Assembly (NCBI GenBank): GCA_030220185.1
Contig: JASPKZ010002332.1
Coordinates: forward strand, 1,302,001 to 1,366,000
Length of the DNA stretch: 64,000 nt
From: Diploptera punctata
Lineage: Eukaryota; Arthropoda; Insecta; Blattodea; Blaberidae
Reading direction: 5' to 3'
Below, in pieces: positions 11,714 through 22,379 of this stretch. Below the pieces are notes generated by a model. It searched no databases. It was given only the letters and a program-made list of their open reading frames with translations, and was not told the DNA's origin. Made by a program: the position numbers and the translations under genes. Positions within the stretch are counted from its first letter, which is position 1. Every line of letters begins with the position of its first letter.

Positions 11714-12270
11714 ATAGCTCCCGCTACACCCTCCGGGTAAAAAGAAAAAGTCCATAGACTTCCAAATAAAGTCCAGAGAAGCAATCCCACGTTGGGAGGG
11801 GAACATAAGCACTATTGGATTCCAGCGGTAACTTCAAAGCAAATCTTCCATCGTCCCCAATATCACGATCACCACACCTGCTTTCATGTAGACTATTCCA
11901 GCGCTGAAAATATACTCCGATTTACTTCAGCCGCCATAGCACAACATTTGCGGTGTTCCAGGTGAAGACTCGGGTGACGATAATCATCGGATTGCCGGAT
12001 CGCAATCCCGTTCCACCGCTTTCCAGGAATCCATAGTTCCAAAGCCACTATGTCGGTCAGCTGGGCACTCGGGGGTCGGCCGGATCCTCCAAGCGCTCGA
12101 CTGCCGAACACTCCAGGCATATAGACTGTAGAACTGCCAATGTTTAAGGAAAGGTAAGCATACAAACTGAAACAAAGAACAGGCGCAAACAGGAAAGCAG
12201 AACCATAGATATGCTTAATTTAACATGTGTCGTAATACAAAGTATAGCTTTGACATTCCACTTTTTTCAT
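11714..12270 (-). other. LTR element 3' internal region
   Basis: No recognised protein. It includes a relatively GC-rich stretch at about 12000-12120 and ends at the purine-rich AGCGGGAG next to the 3' LTR, which may be the polypurine tract. A frame starting at 11790 encodes a hydrophobic, signal-like N terminus and runs on into the LTR (see findings). Confidence 0.5.
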
Positions 12271-12495
12271 TCAAAGAAAAACAAACTTGGAATTACTCGT
12301 AGCGTTACACAATTTGACATGGCCACTGACGTTTTCTAACTCCAGAGTTACTGGTGTTAGCAAGCGTTTTACAACATAGGGTTCAGACCATTTGAACATA
12401 AGTTTTCCGATGCGTTGTTCATCCGTAATACATTCTACTATCCCAAACGAAAATATATACACATATAAACAAACTACGTAAACTAAGATTGACAT
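12271..12495 (-). pseudogene. Remnant of the Pol (integrase) C-terminal end
   Basis: A 74-codon frame whose second part (RIGKLMFKWSEPYVVKRLL, TPVTLELEN) resembles the small C-terminal domain of Gypsy-type integrases, in which a K/RxxxKWxGPYxV motif precedes a valine- and leucine-rich stretch. The first 20 residues are hydrophobic and have no Pol similarity that I can see. This suggests a large internal deletion joined the end of gag to the end of pol. It is an inference from a short motif. Confidence 0.55.
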
Positions 12496-13463
12496 TCTCT
12501 AGACAAATGCCCATACCGCTGACATTTCCAACACTGTAGATTCTTCTTTGAATACTCAGAAGAACGATTCGCCGAAGTATTAGATTTATTTAAATTGTCA
12601 ACTTTACTTCTTTCACTAAAGTCCCTCTGTTTTTCAGCAATTTCGAAATCCGCCACTTTTCTGGCTAAGAGACACATTTCGGCTACATTCTGAGGTTTTG
12701 TAGAAAATACCAAATGCTGTCTAGTAGCCGGGGACATATTTTGCAGAATAAGGTCGATTAACTTCTCTTCCGAAAATGAAGGATTCAACACAAGTGAAGC
12801 TCCTTGCACATTGGAGATAAACTCCAACAAAGATTCCTTAGGCGTTTGGAATCGACGTGACACAAATTTAATCCAAAAGTCTTCCAACAATCTAGGAGGC
12901 AACAACGAACACTTCACATGTTCTAAACTTTCCATCCAAGAGAATCTCAATTTAACAACTTCACTCCAGATTTTCAATAAGATTCCTCCGATGCAACTCA
13001 AAATTGAGTTTACAAAATACTCATCGGAAACCAATTTCAATTCAAAAATCGAATTAATTTTGATGAGGAAGACCACTAACGATTCCTTATCTTCACCATC
13101 ACAGGGATCTACCTTTCCAATCAACTCTCGGAAAATCCGCTGATTATTCTGCTCCATAAAAGAAGAAAGGTTGGAGACAGTTCCACTAGATAAATCTTTA
13201 ATAGAACTAAGTCTACGATCACTCATGTTCTTGTGTTGTTCTGCCAAATAATCTTCTTGGGTTGTACCATCTACAATGAACTTACGCTTTATTAATATTT
13301 GTTCAGGCTGGGAGAGAGAATTCATGTAATTTTTAAGCCGCTGACGTAATGTGTTTACATCACCTTCAACTTCTATACCTAGCATGCCTAATTCACAAAC
13401 GAGCTTATCTCTGGATATCACATCCACCCAGCTAGGCATGTTTATAAAGTATGATAGACACAA
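12483..13463 (-). CDS. gag: Retrotransposon Gag with CCHC zinc knuckle
   Basis: An uninterrupted 326-codon frame. The N-terminal part (LVCELGMLGIEVEGDVNTLR, then a basic helix) resembles the SAP-like start of some insect Gypsy-type Gags. The middle is the helical capsid-like region (residues about 115-270, with YFVNSILSCIGGILLKIWSE and LLEFISNV). Near the C terminus CWKCQRYGHLSREC is a CX2CX4HX4C nucleic-acid-binding knuckle. Gag packages element RNA into intracellular particles. The start at 13463 is the first Met of the frame; a second at 13439 (MPSWVDV) is an equally good start. It lies in the correct orientation downstream of the 5' LTR and primer-binding site. The stop comes two residues after the knuckle, and the frame overlaps the small frame at 12271-12495 by 13 bases. 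Pol does not follow. Confidence 0.9.
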   Translation of the reverse strand: MCLSYFINMPSWVDVISRDKLVCELGMLGIEVEGDVNTLRQRLKNYMNSLSQPEQILIKRKFIVDGTTQEDYLAEQHKNMSDRRLSSIKDLSSGTVSNLSSFMEQNNQRIFRELIGKVDPCDGEDKESLVVFLIKINSIFELKLVSDEYFVNSILSCIGGILLKIWSEVVKLRFSWMESLEHVKCSLLPPRLLEDFWIKFVSRRFQTPKESLLEFISNVQGASLVLNPSFSEEKLIDLILQNMSPATRQHLVFSTKPQNVAEMCLLARKVADFEIAEKQRDFSERSKVDNLNKSNTSANRSSEYSKKNLQCWKCQRYGHLSRECQS

Positions 13464-13703
13464 GATGTAAACAACAATAAGGGAACGTAGTATTACTTGA
13501 ATAAATCAGTCTCTGTTTTGGAAGGAAGAAAGATGAATCAATGTTTACGTAAAGTACAACAAACACGTAAACCAGTACTTAATAACTTCAACATAAGTAC
13601 AGCATATCTTTCAATATGAAAAATACAAAGTAAACACTTTGTTACCATTTGGGCGCAATTAAACCCAAAAACCAAACCCTTAACCACGCTCTGAGAAACC
13701 ATT

Positions 13704-14611
13704 TGTGGCTTGTATTACCACGCCCTGATAACTATTTTGTAGCGACTTGGTTTTACCAACCATGCGCTGCTTAATAATTTTGTACGTAGACGTCACTGCT
13801 ACCTTCCGGGATCGCTGGGTTATGATACTGCTGTACTTAGTAAAGGATTCCAAACATTCAACGAAGTTATTTACGACAAAACAGCCTGCCTCGGGCCCAT
13901 AGAAGGCGGCTAACCATTCATCTTTCTTTTTCCACTTGGACAAGCATATAAATATAACACTGATTATAATTTGCATGGACTGACCTAATTTCGTTATGGG
14001 ATAGAGAACAATGGCTATTCTTTAAATAAGAACAATGGGCGTAACATAAAATATTGGTTTTTAATACAAAAATAAGTGTGGATTATTATAAAAAAATAAA
14101 GTAATATAAATAACAGAACTATATCTTGGAACAATCAATCAAAGCCCAATAATAAACAAAACATAATAAGATAACGACGTACCATTCAAACAATCACACT
14201 CAAACGTCTCTAAGCAGAATCGAAAGTCCTTCTTCCATGCTGACTTAGATTAAATTAAATCCAACCATTCTTCGGTGTACAATCCACATGCTTATCTTCT
14301 GCATTACCATGCTAACTTCGTCCTTTGCATGGTACACTAGAGTAGGATTCCAACACTGAATCCACTCGTAAAGAACCCAAACGCCACTTGTTAGGCCGAT
14401 CGACTGACTGTTCAAGTCCACTGAAATTGCCGAGCATATATCAGGTTCGCCAGGAGAAGGGATGTGCGCTACCAAGATGCGCAATGGAAAGGGTAAAGAA
14501 GGAAGGGGTAACCACACGGAACACAGGAAACATTGGCAGGCTTCACAAATGTTCGTAAGCGGGAAGGAGCACGAAGATGATAACTGAACCGCAAAAGGCA
14601 CTTTCGGTTCA
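13704..14611 (-). repeat. 5' long terminal repeat (908 bp)
   Basis: It is nearly identical to the 3' LTR. I found four differing positions by eye: two beside the TGTGGC end, one at 13947 and one near 14413. Reading frames of about 95 and 118 codons lie within it on the minus strand. They are equally open in both LTRs, but the copies are too young for this to show selection. Confidence 0.92.
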
Positions 14612-14859
14612 AATATTAATGATTAGTTGTGAAAATCTCACCTCATAAACTGTGTTCTACAAAGCACAGGCTCACCGTTTCAGAGAAAGTCGTCCATATC
14701 TTCAGCCATATTTCCGACTCCGGTTCTGTGCATTGAAGAATAAGGAGTGTTAATATATATTAACAGACTAATTTTACCTAACATGAGAAGAGGTGAAGGG
14801 TGATATAAAATTAAATGATGGGGGAGGGAGGGAAGTGGAGTGGAGAGTTGGTGGAAATT
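14612..14859. other. No gene or recognised repeat
   Basis: Unassigned sequence beginning with the AATA target duplication of the LTR element. Confidence 0.4.
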
Positions 14860-15010
14860 AAATTAGGAAAACGGGAGAACCCCGAGAAAAACTTGAAAAA
14901 ATCCGGTGTGGCCCATCACCAAATACCCTCCGGAATCGCCAGAATTCGAACCTAGGATCTGAATCGGAGTAGCCGCGTGCTTGCCATGCGTCCATCGAGA
15001 CAACTGTAAA
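14860..15010 (-). mobile_element. SINE-F copy
   Basis: The minus strand gives a tRNA-like head (TCTCGATGGACGCATGGCAA, GGTTCGAATTCTGGC) followed by GGTATTTGGTGATGGGCC and a body ending CTCCCGTTTTCC. It is a single copy in this window. Confidence 0.6.
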
Positions 15011-15323
15011 GTTACATAAAAATAAACAGGAAAACTTAAGCATTGTTGCGTATCTGCAATCCATTGCAGTGTCATCCCACGATCAGTTATTTAATAATGA
15101 CTAGCAAATTCGCATCAATGTAAACACTTAGGATTAGCATTACTTACGATCTTAAGAAGTTGGCTCATTAAATGATCACATTCATTACGATATTTGAATA
15201 CCTCCATCTTTATATAAAGTAAAAGCTCCTTATTCGCGGCGGATATGTTCCGCAAATATGGAATTGTAATTTGTATGGGCATACGGTAGAGGGGATACGT
15301 TCCAAAATAAAATAAAAAATATC

Positions 15324-15919
15324 ATAAGTAACGCCACTAGTGATTTCCAATTTATCTAGAGAATTTGGAAATCAAGAGTGGCATTTGTTAGGACTATTTA
15401 ACGAATAAAATTAAGCTCACAAATCATTGTTTAACTATAGTTATTTTAAAATATTTATATATTTAATGTAAACGGCTATGTTTGAAAACAAATCAGAAAT
15501 GTGAGGTTATGTTCATTCACTGCTGCTTGATCATATTATTTATTGCCAAATAAGATCGCAATATTTTAAGATCGCAATATTTTAAGAGTGCACCCAAGTG
15601 GAGAAATAATGAAACACATCAAACTATATATCATAATCAACATTACGGGTTATTCATTCATTTTTTTAGTAAACAACTCAGTAAAATTAAGGAATCCTTT
15701 CATTATTTGCTATATTCAATGTATATGTTGGAGAAAAATAATGTTTTGACCTGTTCAGAACATTTAAAAGGAGGAGCTTTCTTTATCACAAAAGCAGGAG
15801 CTCATAAAGAGAAATCGATAAAGAGCGAGGTGAAACACGACTGTCATTGGTTGTAAAACAAAATACATTGAAACGTGATTGGTCATTGACTAGCATTTGT
15901 GGCATGAGTTAAATAGTCA
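15324..15919 (+). mobile_element. MITE-H copy 2 (tandem, left)
   Basis: It starts ATAAGTAACGCCAC, has the hairpin segment, GACTATTTAACG, and ends GAGTTAAATAGTCAT. It is immediately followed by copy 3, sharing GTCATAAG at the junction. Confidence 0.75.
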
Positions 15920-16775
15920 TAAGTAATGCCACGAGTGATTTCCAAATTATCGATAAATTCAATTCACGACTAAGTGAGGAGTGAATTTATCTAGAGAATT
16001 TGGAAATCAAGAGTGGTATTTGTTAGGACTATTTAACGAATAAAATTAAATTATATCTTAATAAATATGAATATCAAATAAAACTAAGTTTTATTTCATT
16101 TAATTGATAGAATTAAGCTGTTTACTCACAAATCATTATTTAACTATAGTTATTTTGAAATATTTATATATTTAATATAAACGGCGATGTTTGAAATCAA
16201 GTTTTAAAAACTTTACGAAAAAAAAAGAGAAACGATTGGTACGCTTCATTTGCTTCTTTTGTTCATCACTGCAACCAGATCATATGATTTGTTGCCAAAG
16301 GATCGCAATATTGTAAGAATGCACCCTAGTCGAGAAATTTATAACCAACAATATAGGTATTAATTCATTTCTGATGTCATATGATGTAAATATGTCAATT
16401 ATATTTTTCTGCAACGTCATTTCCTGGAAAATAATTCGTTCAAGAAAGTGCAAACAGAGGTTTCTTCTTTTTTTTTGTGGTATAATCAATTCCTACAAAT
16501 GTTATTATATTATCTCCCGCATGCGCTATCTGCTGACATTCATGCACTATATAAGCTATACAATCTGGAAGCCGTATTTCTTAGAGAGTCAGTCACTGCA
16601 AAATAATGCTATGACCTATTCAGAATGTTAAAAAGGAGGAGCTTTCTTTAATATGATAAACTTCGGTTGATAAATTCGAGGCGAAACACGACTGTGATTA
16701 GTTGTAAATAAAAAATCATTAAAATGTGATTGGTCATTGACTCGCATTTGAGGCATAAGTTAAATAGTCAAAATA
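15917..16775 (+). mobile_element. MITE-H copy 3 (tandem, right)
   Basis: The most complete copy. The hairpin arms are TGATTTCCAAATTATCGATA and the later TTTGGAAATCAAGAGTGG, followed by GACTATTTAAC. The far end is AGTTAAATAGTC, an inverted match of GACTATTTAAC. No coding potential. Confidence 0.78.
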
Positions 16776-16839
16776 AAATCAATTAATGAGAGATTTTGAA
16801 CAATTTCTATTAATTATTATTGTCAGGCTTAGGCAAGGA

Positions 16840-16995
16840 ATTAAAGACGTTAGTAATGTTTCCTGTTAACTATGATTTGAGGGAAGTAGATTATACAGGG
16901 AATGATTGGAAAGCATTAGCTCAGGATAGGGATGTATGGAGGGCTTATGTCCGCGCGGCCATGAACCTACGGGTTCGATAGTGCTAGTGAGTAAG
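16840..16995 (+). pseudogene. LINE-X 3' tail
   Basis: It encodes YDLREVDYTGNDWKALAQDR followed by DVWRAYVRAAMNLRVR, the same end as the minus-strand copy at 38386. The tail ends GTGAGTAAGTAAGTAATG, suggesting an AAGT-type 3' repeat. Confidence 0.8.
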
Positions 16996-17009
16996 TAAGT
17001 AATGTTTTC

Positions 17010-17258
17010 CTGTTTTGCCGCTTTTAAAATATCTTTCAATTCAGATTGACATTCAGCTGTGATTCAGCGATCGAATTCTTTATTTGTCTTCGGATTTTTC
17101 GATGAATCGTACAGTTGATTCATTAACATTGAAACAGCGTGATATAGACGCAAACGACTCGCCAACGCGTAAACTTTCAAGCATTTCTGCTTTTACTTTA
17201 AGCGGCAAAACTACATTTTTCAGCTTCGGATGTAGTTTTCTTTCCTTTTACTCGACAT
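17010..17258 (-). pseudogene. Tigger/pogo-like transposase, N-terminal helix-turn-helix remnant
   Basis: The minus strand starts ATGTCGAGTAAAAGGAAAG, a Met-Ser-Ser-Lys-Arg-Lys start. Frame-shifted pieces encode KVKAEMLESLRVGESFASIS and NVNESTVRFIEKSE, the CENP-B/pipsqueak-type DNA-binding start of pogo-family transposases (an LK..ML..L..GES...I....VNEST...I pattern). The frame is broken more than once and no catalytic domain follows. Confidence 0.65.
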
Positions 17259-17662
17259 TGTAAATTGGAAACAATGTAGAAGATATACGCGTTATTCAAT
17301 CTAAATTATTGCAACGAATGCCAAGTTGAAACAATAAAAGACCGATCGTAACCAGGGCGGCATTTATAACGGACATAGAGGCACGTGAAATACGACGGCG
17401 GTGGCTTTCAACAACGAACTTTGGACTTGGTGACAATAAGGTTTGTTTTGATTTGATATTTATTTGTCCAGTTGGTTTGAATCGCTCTTTGTAAAAGTCA
17501 CCTTGGCATGTGGCTGCAGTAAAAAAAAAAAAATTGCCGAAGAGTTAATAAAGGATATTAATCTCGTTCTAATATACCGACTGGATCCGCGAATACAGGA
17601 TCTGTGTCGCAATTTTTTTTAACCCGCGAATAATGAAAACGCGAATAAACCTTTACAGTATG

Positions 17663-17666
<4 letters not shown>

Positions 17667-17701
<35 letters not shown>
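17667..17701. repeat. (TA)n microsatellite beside SINE-A
   Basis: A pure TA run abutting the 3' end of the SINE-A copy at 17704. Confidence 0.95.
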
Positions 17702-17703
<2 letters not shown>

Positions 17704-17704
<1 letters not shown>

Positions 17705-18014
17705 CATCCATAGTAATTCTGCCCGAGGGCAGGTCCTTCACTGTAATCATAGCATTCCCATGCTATGCTTGCAGCTTTACTAGGGAATTGTAGGTGTGGT
17801 AGCTTCCCGTTGCTTTCCACACCGGTGAAGGACGATGATGATGGCCATATGATTTCGGGGACCGTTTGGACCTTAGAGTTTTCCTGACATTTGTCTTACA
17901 GGTGAGGAAAAACCCCGATAAAAACCTCACCCAGAAAAACTGCCCCGACCGGGGATCGAACCCGGGCCCGCTGCGTGACAAGGCAGCACGCTACCTCGAG
18001 ACCACAGCGGTGGA
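17704..18014 (-). mobile_element. SINE-A copy, full length
   Basis: The minus strand reads from TCCACCGCTGTGGTCTCGAG through GGGTTCGATCCCCGGTCGGG to TATGGATGG. The GATG-rich internal region is shorter than in other copies. Confidence 0.9.
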
Positions 18015-18057
18015 CTAAGTAAGAGTGAATGTTTCGAATTTGTGTAATTGAAAGAAT

Positions 18058-20270
18058 AATAGTTATATAATTTTCAGTTTAATATTTTTTGAGAAGTTGG
18101 GTAGAGTCCCTGAACAACATGCATTTTTAGAATTGAGCCTATGTTTAATTTCTCGGTGCACCTCATTCCTGTTTGTAACTATTGTCACTACGTATTTGAA
18201 TTCAGACATTTCATTAAAAAAATTCTCGCTTGACATTAACTGCCCACTTCTATTCATAAACTAACACCTTATTATTTACATTAGTTGTAGGGCTTCTTCG
18301 TCCTCTAAAGATTTAATAGCACGCTCTAGTACACAATTATATAGTAGAAGAGATAGTGCATCTCCTTGATTAACTCATTGTGGATTTCAAAAGTATCTCA
18401 AAACTTTTTGCTGCTCGAACCTCACTATTTGTGTCATTTAGACACATTCACATATGTCTACGAATTTTGAACTCCAGCAGGATAATATATAAATCTCTCC
18501 CTCTTAATCTAATCTTACACCTTTTAGAAGTCTACATATTTTCTAAAATCTGTCTTATACTAAAAATCTGGTCTATTGTAAACCTATTTCTTCTAAATCC
18601 ACATTGATGATTACCTATTACCTCACCAATATGGGGAGTCTGGATAATAATAATATATGTTAGAATTTTGTACGAAGTTTAAAGTAATGAGATACCTTTT
18701 TTTAATTGTTGCAATTAATTATATTTCCTTTCACGTAAATTGGTATGATAATCGATTCTTTTTGTTCTCTTTTTCCAAATCATATTAACCAACCGATGTA
18801 CCTTGTCCATTAATTTTTTTTCCCTGTGATTTTATCAGTTCTGCTGGAACCCACATCAACCTAATGATTTATACATCTTCAATTTCTCTAGCGCCATTTC
18901 AATCTCTAATGCGCTTGGTTCTGCGATCTAATATTTCTGCTGTCTGTAAAGCATCCTCTTCAATGTTCTGTTCTGCATGTACATTTAATAGCTGATTAAA
19001 GTATTTTTCTATTTATTTAATATACTCCTGGAATCTGTAATCATATCCCTATTTGCATTCCTAATTAAGTTTGTTCTAGCTTGAAATTCTTTCCTCTCTT
19101 ATTATTATCTGATGTTCTTATTGTTTGCATTTCATTTCAAGATCATTAATCTTCTCTCTCTAATATTCCCCCTTTTTATTCCTTAATAACCAAGTGGTTT
19201 CCCTCTGATATTATTCAACTGTTTTAAATTTACTTCATTTGCCTCGTGTAACTAATTCATATTTGCTAGCTTCCTTTTCTTTACAATTTCAGCAAATTCT
19301 CCATCAAACCTTATCTTGTTTTGCCTCTCTTTTTAATAACTTATGCTTTCTTATGCTGTGAATTTCATGTAATATCTCATAGTCTGCCATTCTTAATTTA
19401 TATCCGTTTCTTCTTCGGCTGCCCATTTTCATCTGATGATTCCAGTATTTCAAATCTATTAGCAATTTTGATCTAGTATTTTTGGCGCAGTTCATTATTT
19501 CTCAAGTTTTTTTAATTCAAAATTTTCAGAATCATCTTTAGCGTTTGTTCTTCTAATAAGCGTTTTCTGATTTTCACCCTGACCGGATGATGATCCGAAT
19601 TGCAGTGTCTTCTCTCAAACTGATCTACCGTCGATGATGCTACTATGCCAGCGTTTTTCCAGTAATACATTATTTATCTGGTTTCGAGTTTCACAATCTG
19701 GAGATGTCAAGTGTATTTATGACTACCCTTATACTGGAATGTTGTGCTCTTGACGATATATTTCTTTGATGTGGCAAAGGTGATTAATCTGACCCTATTG
19801 TCATTACTATCTTCATGAAGACTGAATTTGACATCGTTGGGCTCAATATAAATTCCTGTCCCACTTTTGCAATAAAATATTCTAAGACAATTTTTACATG
19901 ATATCGCGAAAGAACACGAAAACGCATTCTAATTATTCGTAATGGAAAATCATCCTCGATCTTGTCATCTTTATCTTCTAAGGGACCACATACATTTACG
20001 ATTACAAAATCATGTCGTTTACATTTAAAAATTATGTATCGCTGACAAAGTCAACATCTCGGATAGCAGAAAGGATCCTACTTCTGACTTAAAAAAGCCG
20101 TTCCTAATTCAGGTCTCGCTGCACCCCCATAGTATAATACAAAGCTTCCTGACTACCTTCTCCTGGTCGTCTAAATTCATGTAAAGCGACCATATCCACG
20201 GGCGAATTATTTAATTCTCGCGTTAATAGTCTAATGTCCCACTATTATATAATGCCCTAGCATTCTATGT
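18058..20270 (-). pseudogene. LINE-X, long decayed copy (endonuclease and reverse-transcriptase remnants)
   Basis: Reading the minus strand downward from about 20200, frame-shifted pieces resemble the end of an apurinic-type endonuclease (DKDDKIEDDF; later SDH-like remnants), a linker with EILHEIHSIRKHKLLKREAK, and the reverse-transcriptase core near 18610-18280 (NQGDALSLLLYNCVLERAIK, compare RQGDALSPLLFN). The segment at 18257-18063 (MNRSGQLMSSENFFNEMSEF) equals the LINE-X region at 39072. Many stops and shifts. It is the longest LINE-X copy here. Confidence 0.75.
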
Positions 20271-20274
20271 TCCT

Positions 20275-20590
20275 AGGAACATATCCCCGTGTTTGAGCCT
20301 TTGCCATGAATTCCCTGCCAGAGACCGAACGGGGGACTATTTTACTTGGGGAAATTTTACACCAATGGAACCTATGGCCGAGTTTCTTGACGGTTTTATT
20401 TTTACGGTGAAAAATCGTCACTCTTTCGACTTAAGTACTTCCCTCCCTGACCTTCAACCTGCCCGGCACTGGTAACGCATTCGGCAGCAATGCTAACGCC
20501 GACATAGCTTTCGAGGTCATTTAAGCACGCAAGCCACTCTACCCTGACAAGTTTAAGATATCCCGGAGGGAAGCCTAAGACATTATACAC
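20275..20590 (-). repeat. Copy of the repeat block also at 5846 and 59612
   Basis: It shares TTTCTTGACGGTTTTATTTT, GGCAGCAATGCTAACGCC and CACGCAAGCCACTCTACC with the other two blocks. Non-coding. Confidence 0.75.
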
Positions 20591-20599
20591 AGTATTCAA

Positions 20600-21084
20600 A
20601 GAATCTTTACCAAATCGAACGTAAAAAGAGTTAATGAGAAAAATATTAAAGAAACTGACAACTTACTATCGTTACAGTCATAAACAATTATAGCCCTACA
20701 TATACCGAGGAGAGCAATACTCTACTGACAGATTTTCACAGGTGTGTTCAGGGACGATAAGTAGGGCCTATTTTGTTATAAGGTTTTTTTTATATAACGA
20801 CGCTCTTTTAATAGTAAATGTCGTTAGATTCGCATTTCAAAGAGCCATAAACGTTAGAGGCCACTTTTTTCGGAAATTAGCTTTCTTTTTCACGAGCCGT
20901 AAATCCATGACAAGGAACCCACATTCAGCATCCTTAAGTCCTAAAAAATCCATCGATCCCAGCCATGTTTGAACCTGGACAAGAAATACTATAAATACAT
21001 CTATGGACGAAGAAGTAGAACAAGGAGATAATTTTAATTATTTGAGTGAAAATTTAGTGGAGAATCAGAGGCGATTACCGTAAC
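20600..21084. other. No gene. Contains a SINE-D-like scrap near 20880-20980 (minus)
   Basis: The GAGCCGTAAATCCATGACAA and AAAAAATCCATCGATCCC pieces resemble the reverse of the SINE-C/D body. Otherwise unassigned. Confidence 0.4.
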
Positions 21085-21092
21085 CACTAGTC

Positions 21093-21378
21093 CAGCGGTC
21101 CCCAACCTTTTTCGACTCGCGAACCCCTTCCACAAGGATGAGTTGGGTGAACCACTGACTTTTAAATATACATACATAAGACATGCATAAAATTTAATTC
21201 CAAGCAAAAGGTTTAATAACCTTACATTAACTTATCCCTTAACGGTTAAAACCTACTCGGGCATTCGCGGTAAATATTAATTTATTGTTGAAATGATGTG
21301 ATAAATTCCTGATGTTACACATTATTTAACAAGGGGCATTGCAGGGTTATTTTAATTTTAAAATAATAATGATGATGA

Positions 21379-21411
<33 letters not shown>

Positions 21412-21522
21412 GTCGCAGAAGTGAAGGAAAAATTAATAAGCCTAACCTCTCGAAACCCGCCATTACGCAAAAGTTTTGGGGAACCCCTTGATATATTTTG
21501 CGAACGCCCTGGGGAAACGATG
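21093..21522. mobile_element. hAT-like MITE with 8-bp target duplication
   Basis: The left end CAGCGGTCCCCAACC and the reverse complement of the right end (CATCGTTTCCCCAGG) are similar, and the interior mirrors GCGAACCCC near both ends. It is flanked by CACTAGTC (21085-21092) and CACTCGTC (21523-21530), an 8-bp duplication with one mismatch, as expected for hAT elements. An ATT microsatellite lies inside. Confidence 0.75.
21380..21411. repeat. (ATT)n microsatellite
   Basis: A pure ATT run inside the hAT-like MITE. Confidence 0.95.
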
Positions 21523-21530
21523 CACTCGTC

Positions 21531-22026
21531 CGACTTTTGATATAAGGAACTATGGTCCCCGGTGACTCATTATTGAGTTTTATTGAATGAGAAGTTGTGA
21601 TGATTAATTCAAAACAGTATTGCAATAATTTTCTATTTGATTGAATATCACATCTTCACGGTCTACTTTCGGTAGTAATTAGTTGAATAATGTTTCTTTG
21701 CAATTTATTAAAACCCATCTCATCATGGTTCAAAACAATATTGTGGATCATACTTTGATAACTCGATTACTGGCCACATTCCTGAATCCAAAGGACATGC
21801 TATACAGGTATATCTAATACATCAACCACACATTACTATGTAATAATAATAATAAGTGGTTACTGATATGAAAACATTAACCCAACATTCCTGAACAAAC
21901 TGTGACAGTTTCTTGAGTTCTGTTTCTCTCTGTATGTTTTCAAATTGCCTACCTGTGGCATTTACATTCCCGTCTATTTCCAGTCTATGCGAATTTATTT
22001 TTTCATAAAGGAAATAAACAATGTTG
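21531..22026. other. No gene or recognised repeat
   Basis: AT-rich DNA without a coding frame of interest. Confidence 0.4.
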
Positions 22027-22379
22027 TCCACCGCTGTGGTCTCGAGGTAGGCGATACTGCCTTGTCACGCAGCGGGCTCGGGTACGATTCCCAGTCGGGA
22101 CAAGTTTCCTGGGTGATGGTTTTTTTCGGGTTTTTTTCCTCGCCTGTAAGACGAATGTCAGGAAACTTTAAGGCCCAAACGATCCCTGAACATCATCTGG
22201 CCACCATTATCATCATTAACATATTCATTAAGTTTAGGATTAAGGCTTCTCCTGGCGCAACATTATCATCATCACCTATCATATATCATCGGGGCAGCAA
22301 AACTCCGCCTTCCAGGCGCCCCAACCTCAGATGTGGGTTACAATAACGCCATGCCAGGAGAGAATACCAGAATGTCGAA
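22027..22379 (+). mobile_element. SINE-B copy (SINE-A head, different tail)
   Basis: The head TCCACCGCTGTGGTCTCGAG and middle AGGAAACTTTAAGGCCC match SINE-A, but the 3' part (TTCCAGGCGCCCCAACCTC, TACAATAACGCCATGCCAGG) is that of the copy at 57255-57626. It is a distinct subfamily. Confidence 0.85.

Larger units (their letters stand above)
10806..14611 (-). mobile_element. LTR retrotransposon (Gypsy-like), pol mostly deleted
   Basis: Two 908-bp direct repeats (10806-11713 and 13704-14611) start TGTGGC and end GGTTCA on the plus strand, so on the coding strand each begins TG and ends CA. The element is flanked by AATA at 10802-10805 and 14612-14615, a 4-bp target duplication. On the minus strand a TGG starts two bases after the 5' LTR, as expected for a tRNA primer-binding site. 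The interior (1990 bp) has an intact gag frame and a short piece resembling the end of integrase. Protease, reverse transcriptase, RNase H and the integrase core are missing, so the copy cannot move by itself. Confidence 0.93.
15217..17658 (-). mobile_element. Tigger/pogo-like DNA transposon remnant, heavily invaded
   Basis: The right end reads, on the minus strand, ACAGTAAAGGTTTATTCGCG. The left end has AGTAAAAGCTCCTTATTCGC, a plausible inverted partner. Between them lie two MITE-H copies (15324-16775), a LINE-X tail (16840-16990) and the transposase remnant at 17010-17258. The element boundaries are inferred from similarity of the ends and not from an exact match, so this is tentative. Confidence 0.45.

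Noticed and set aside
12811..13143. 110-codon plus-strand frame
   Set aside because: Antisense to gag; no independent support.
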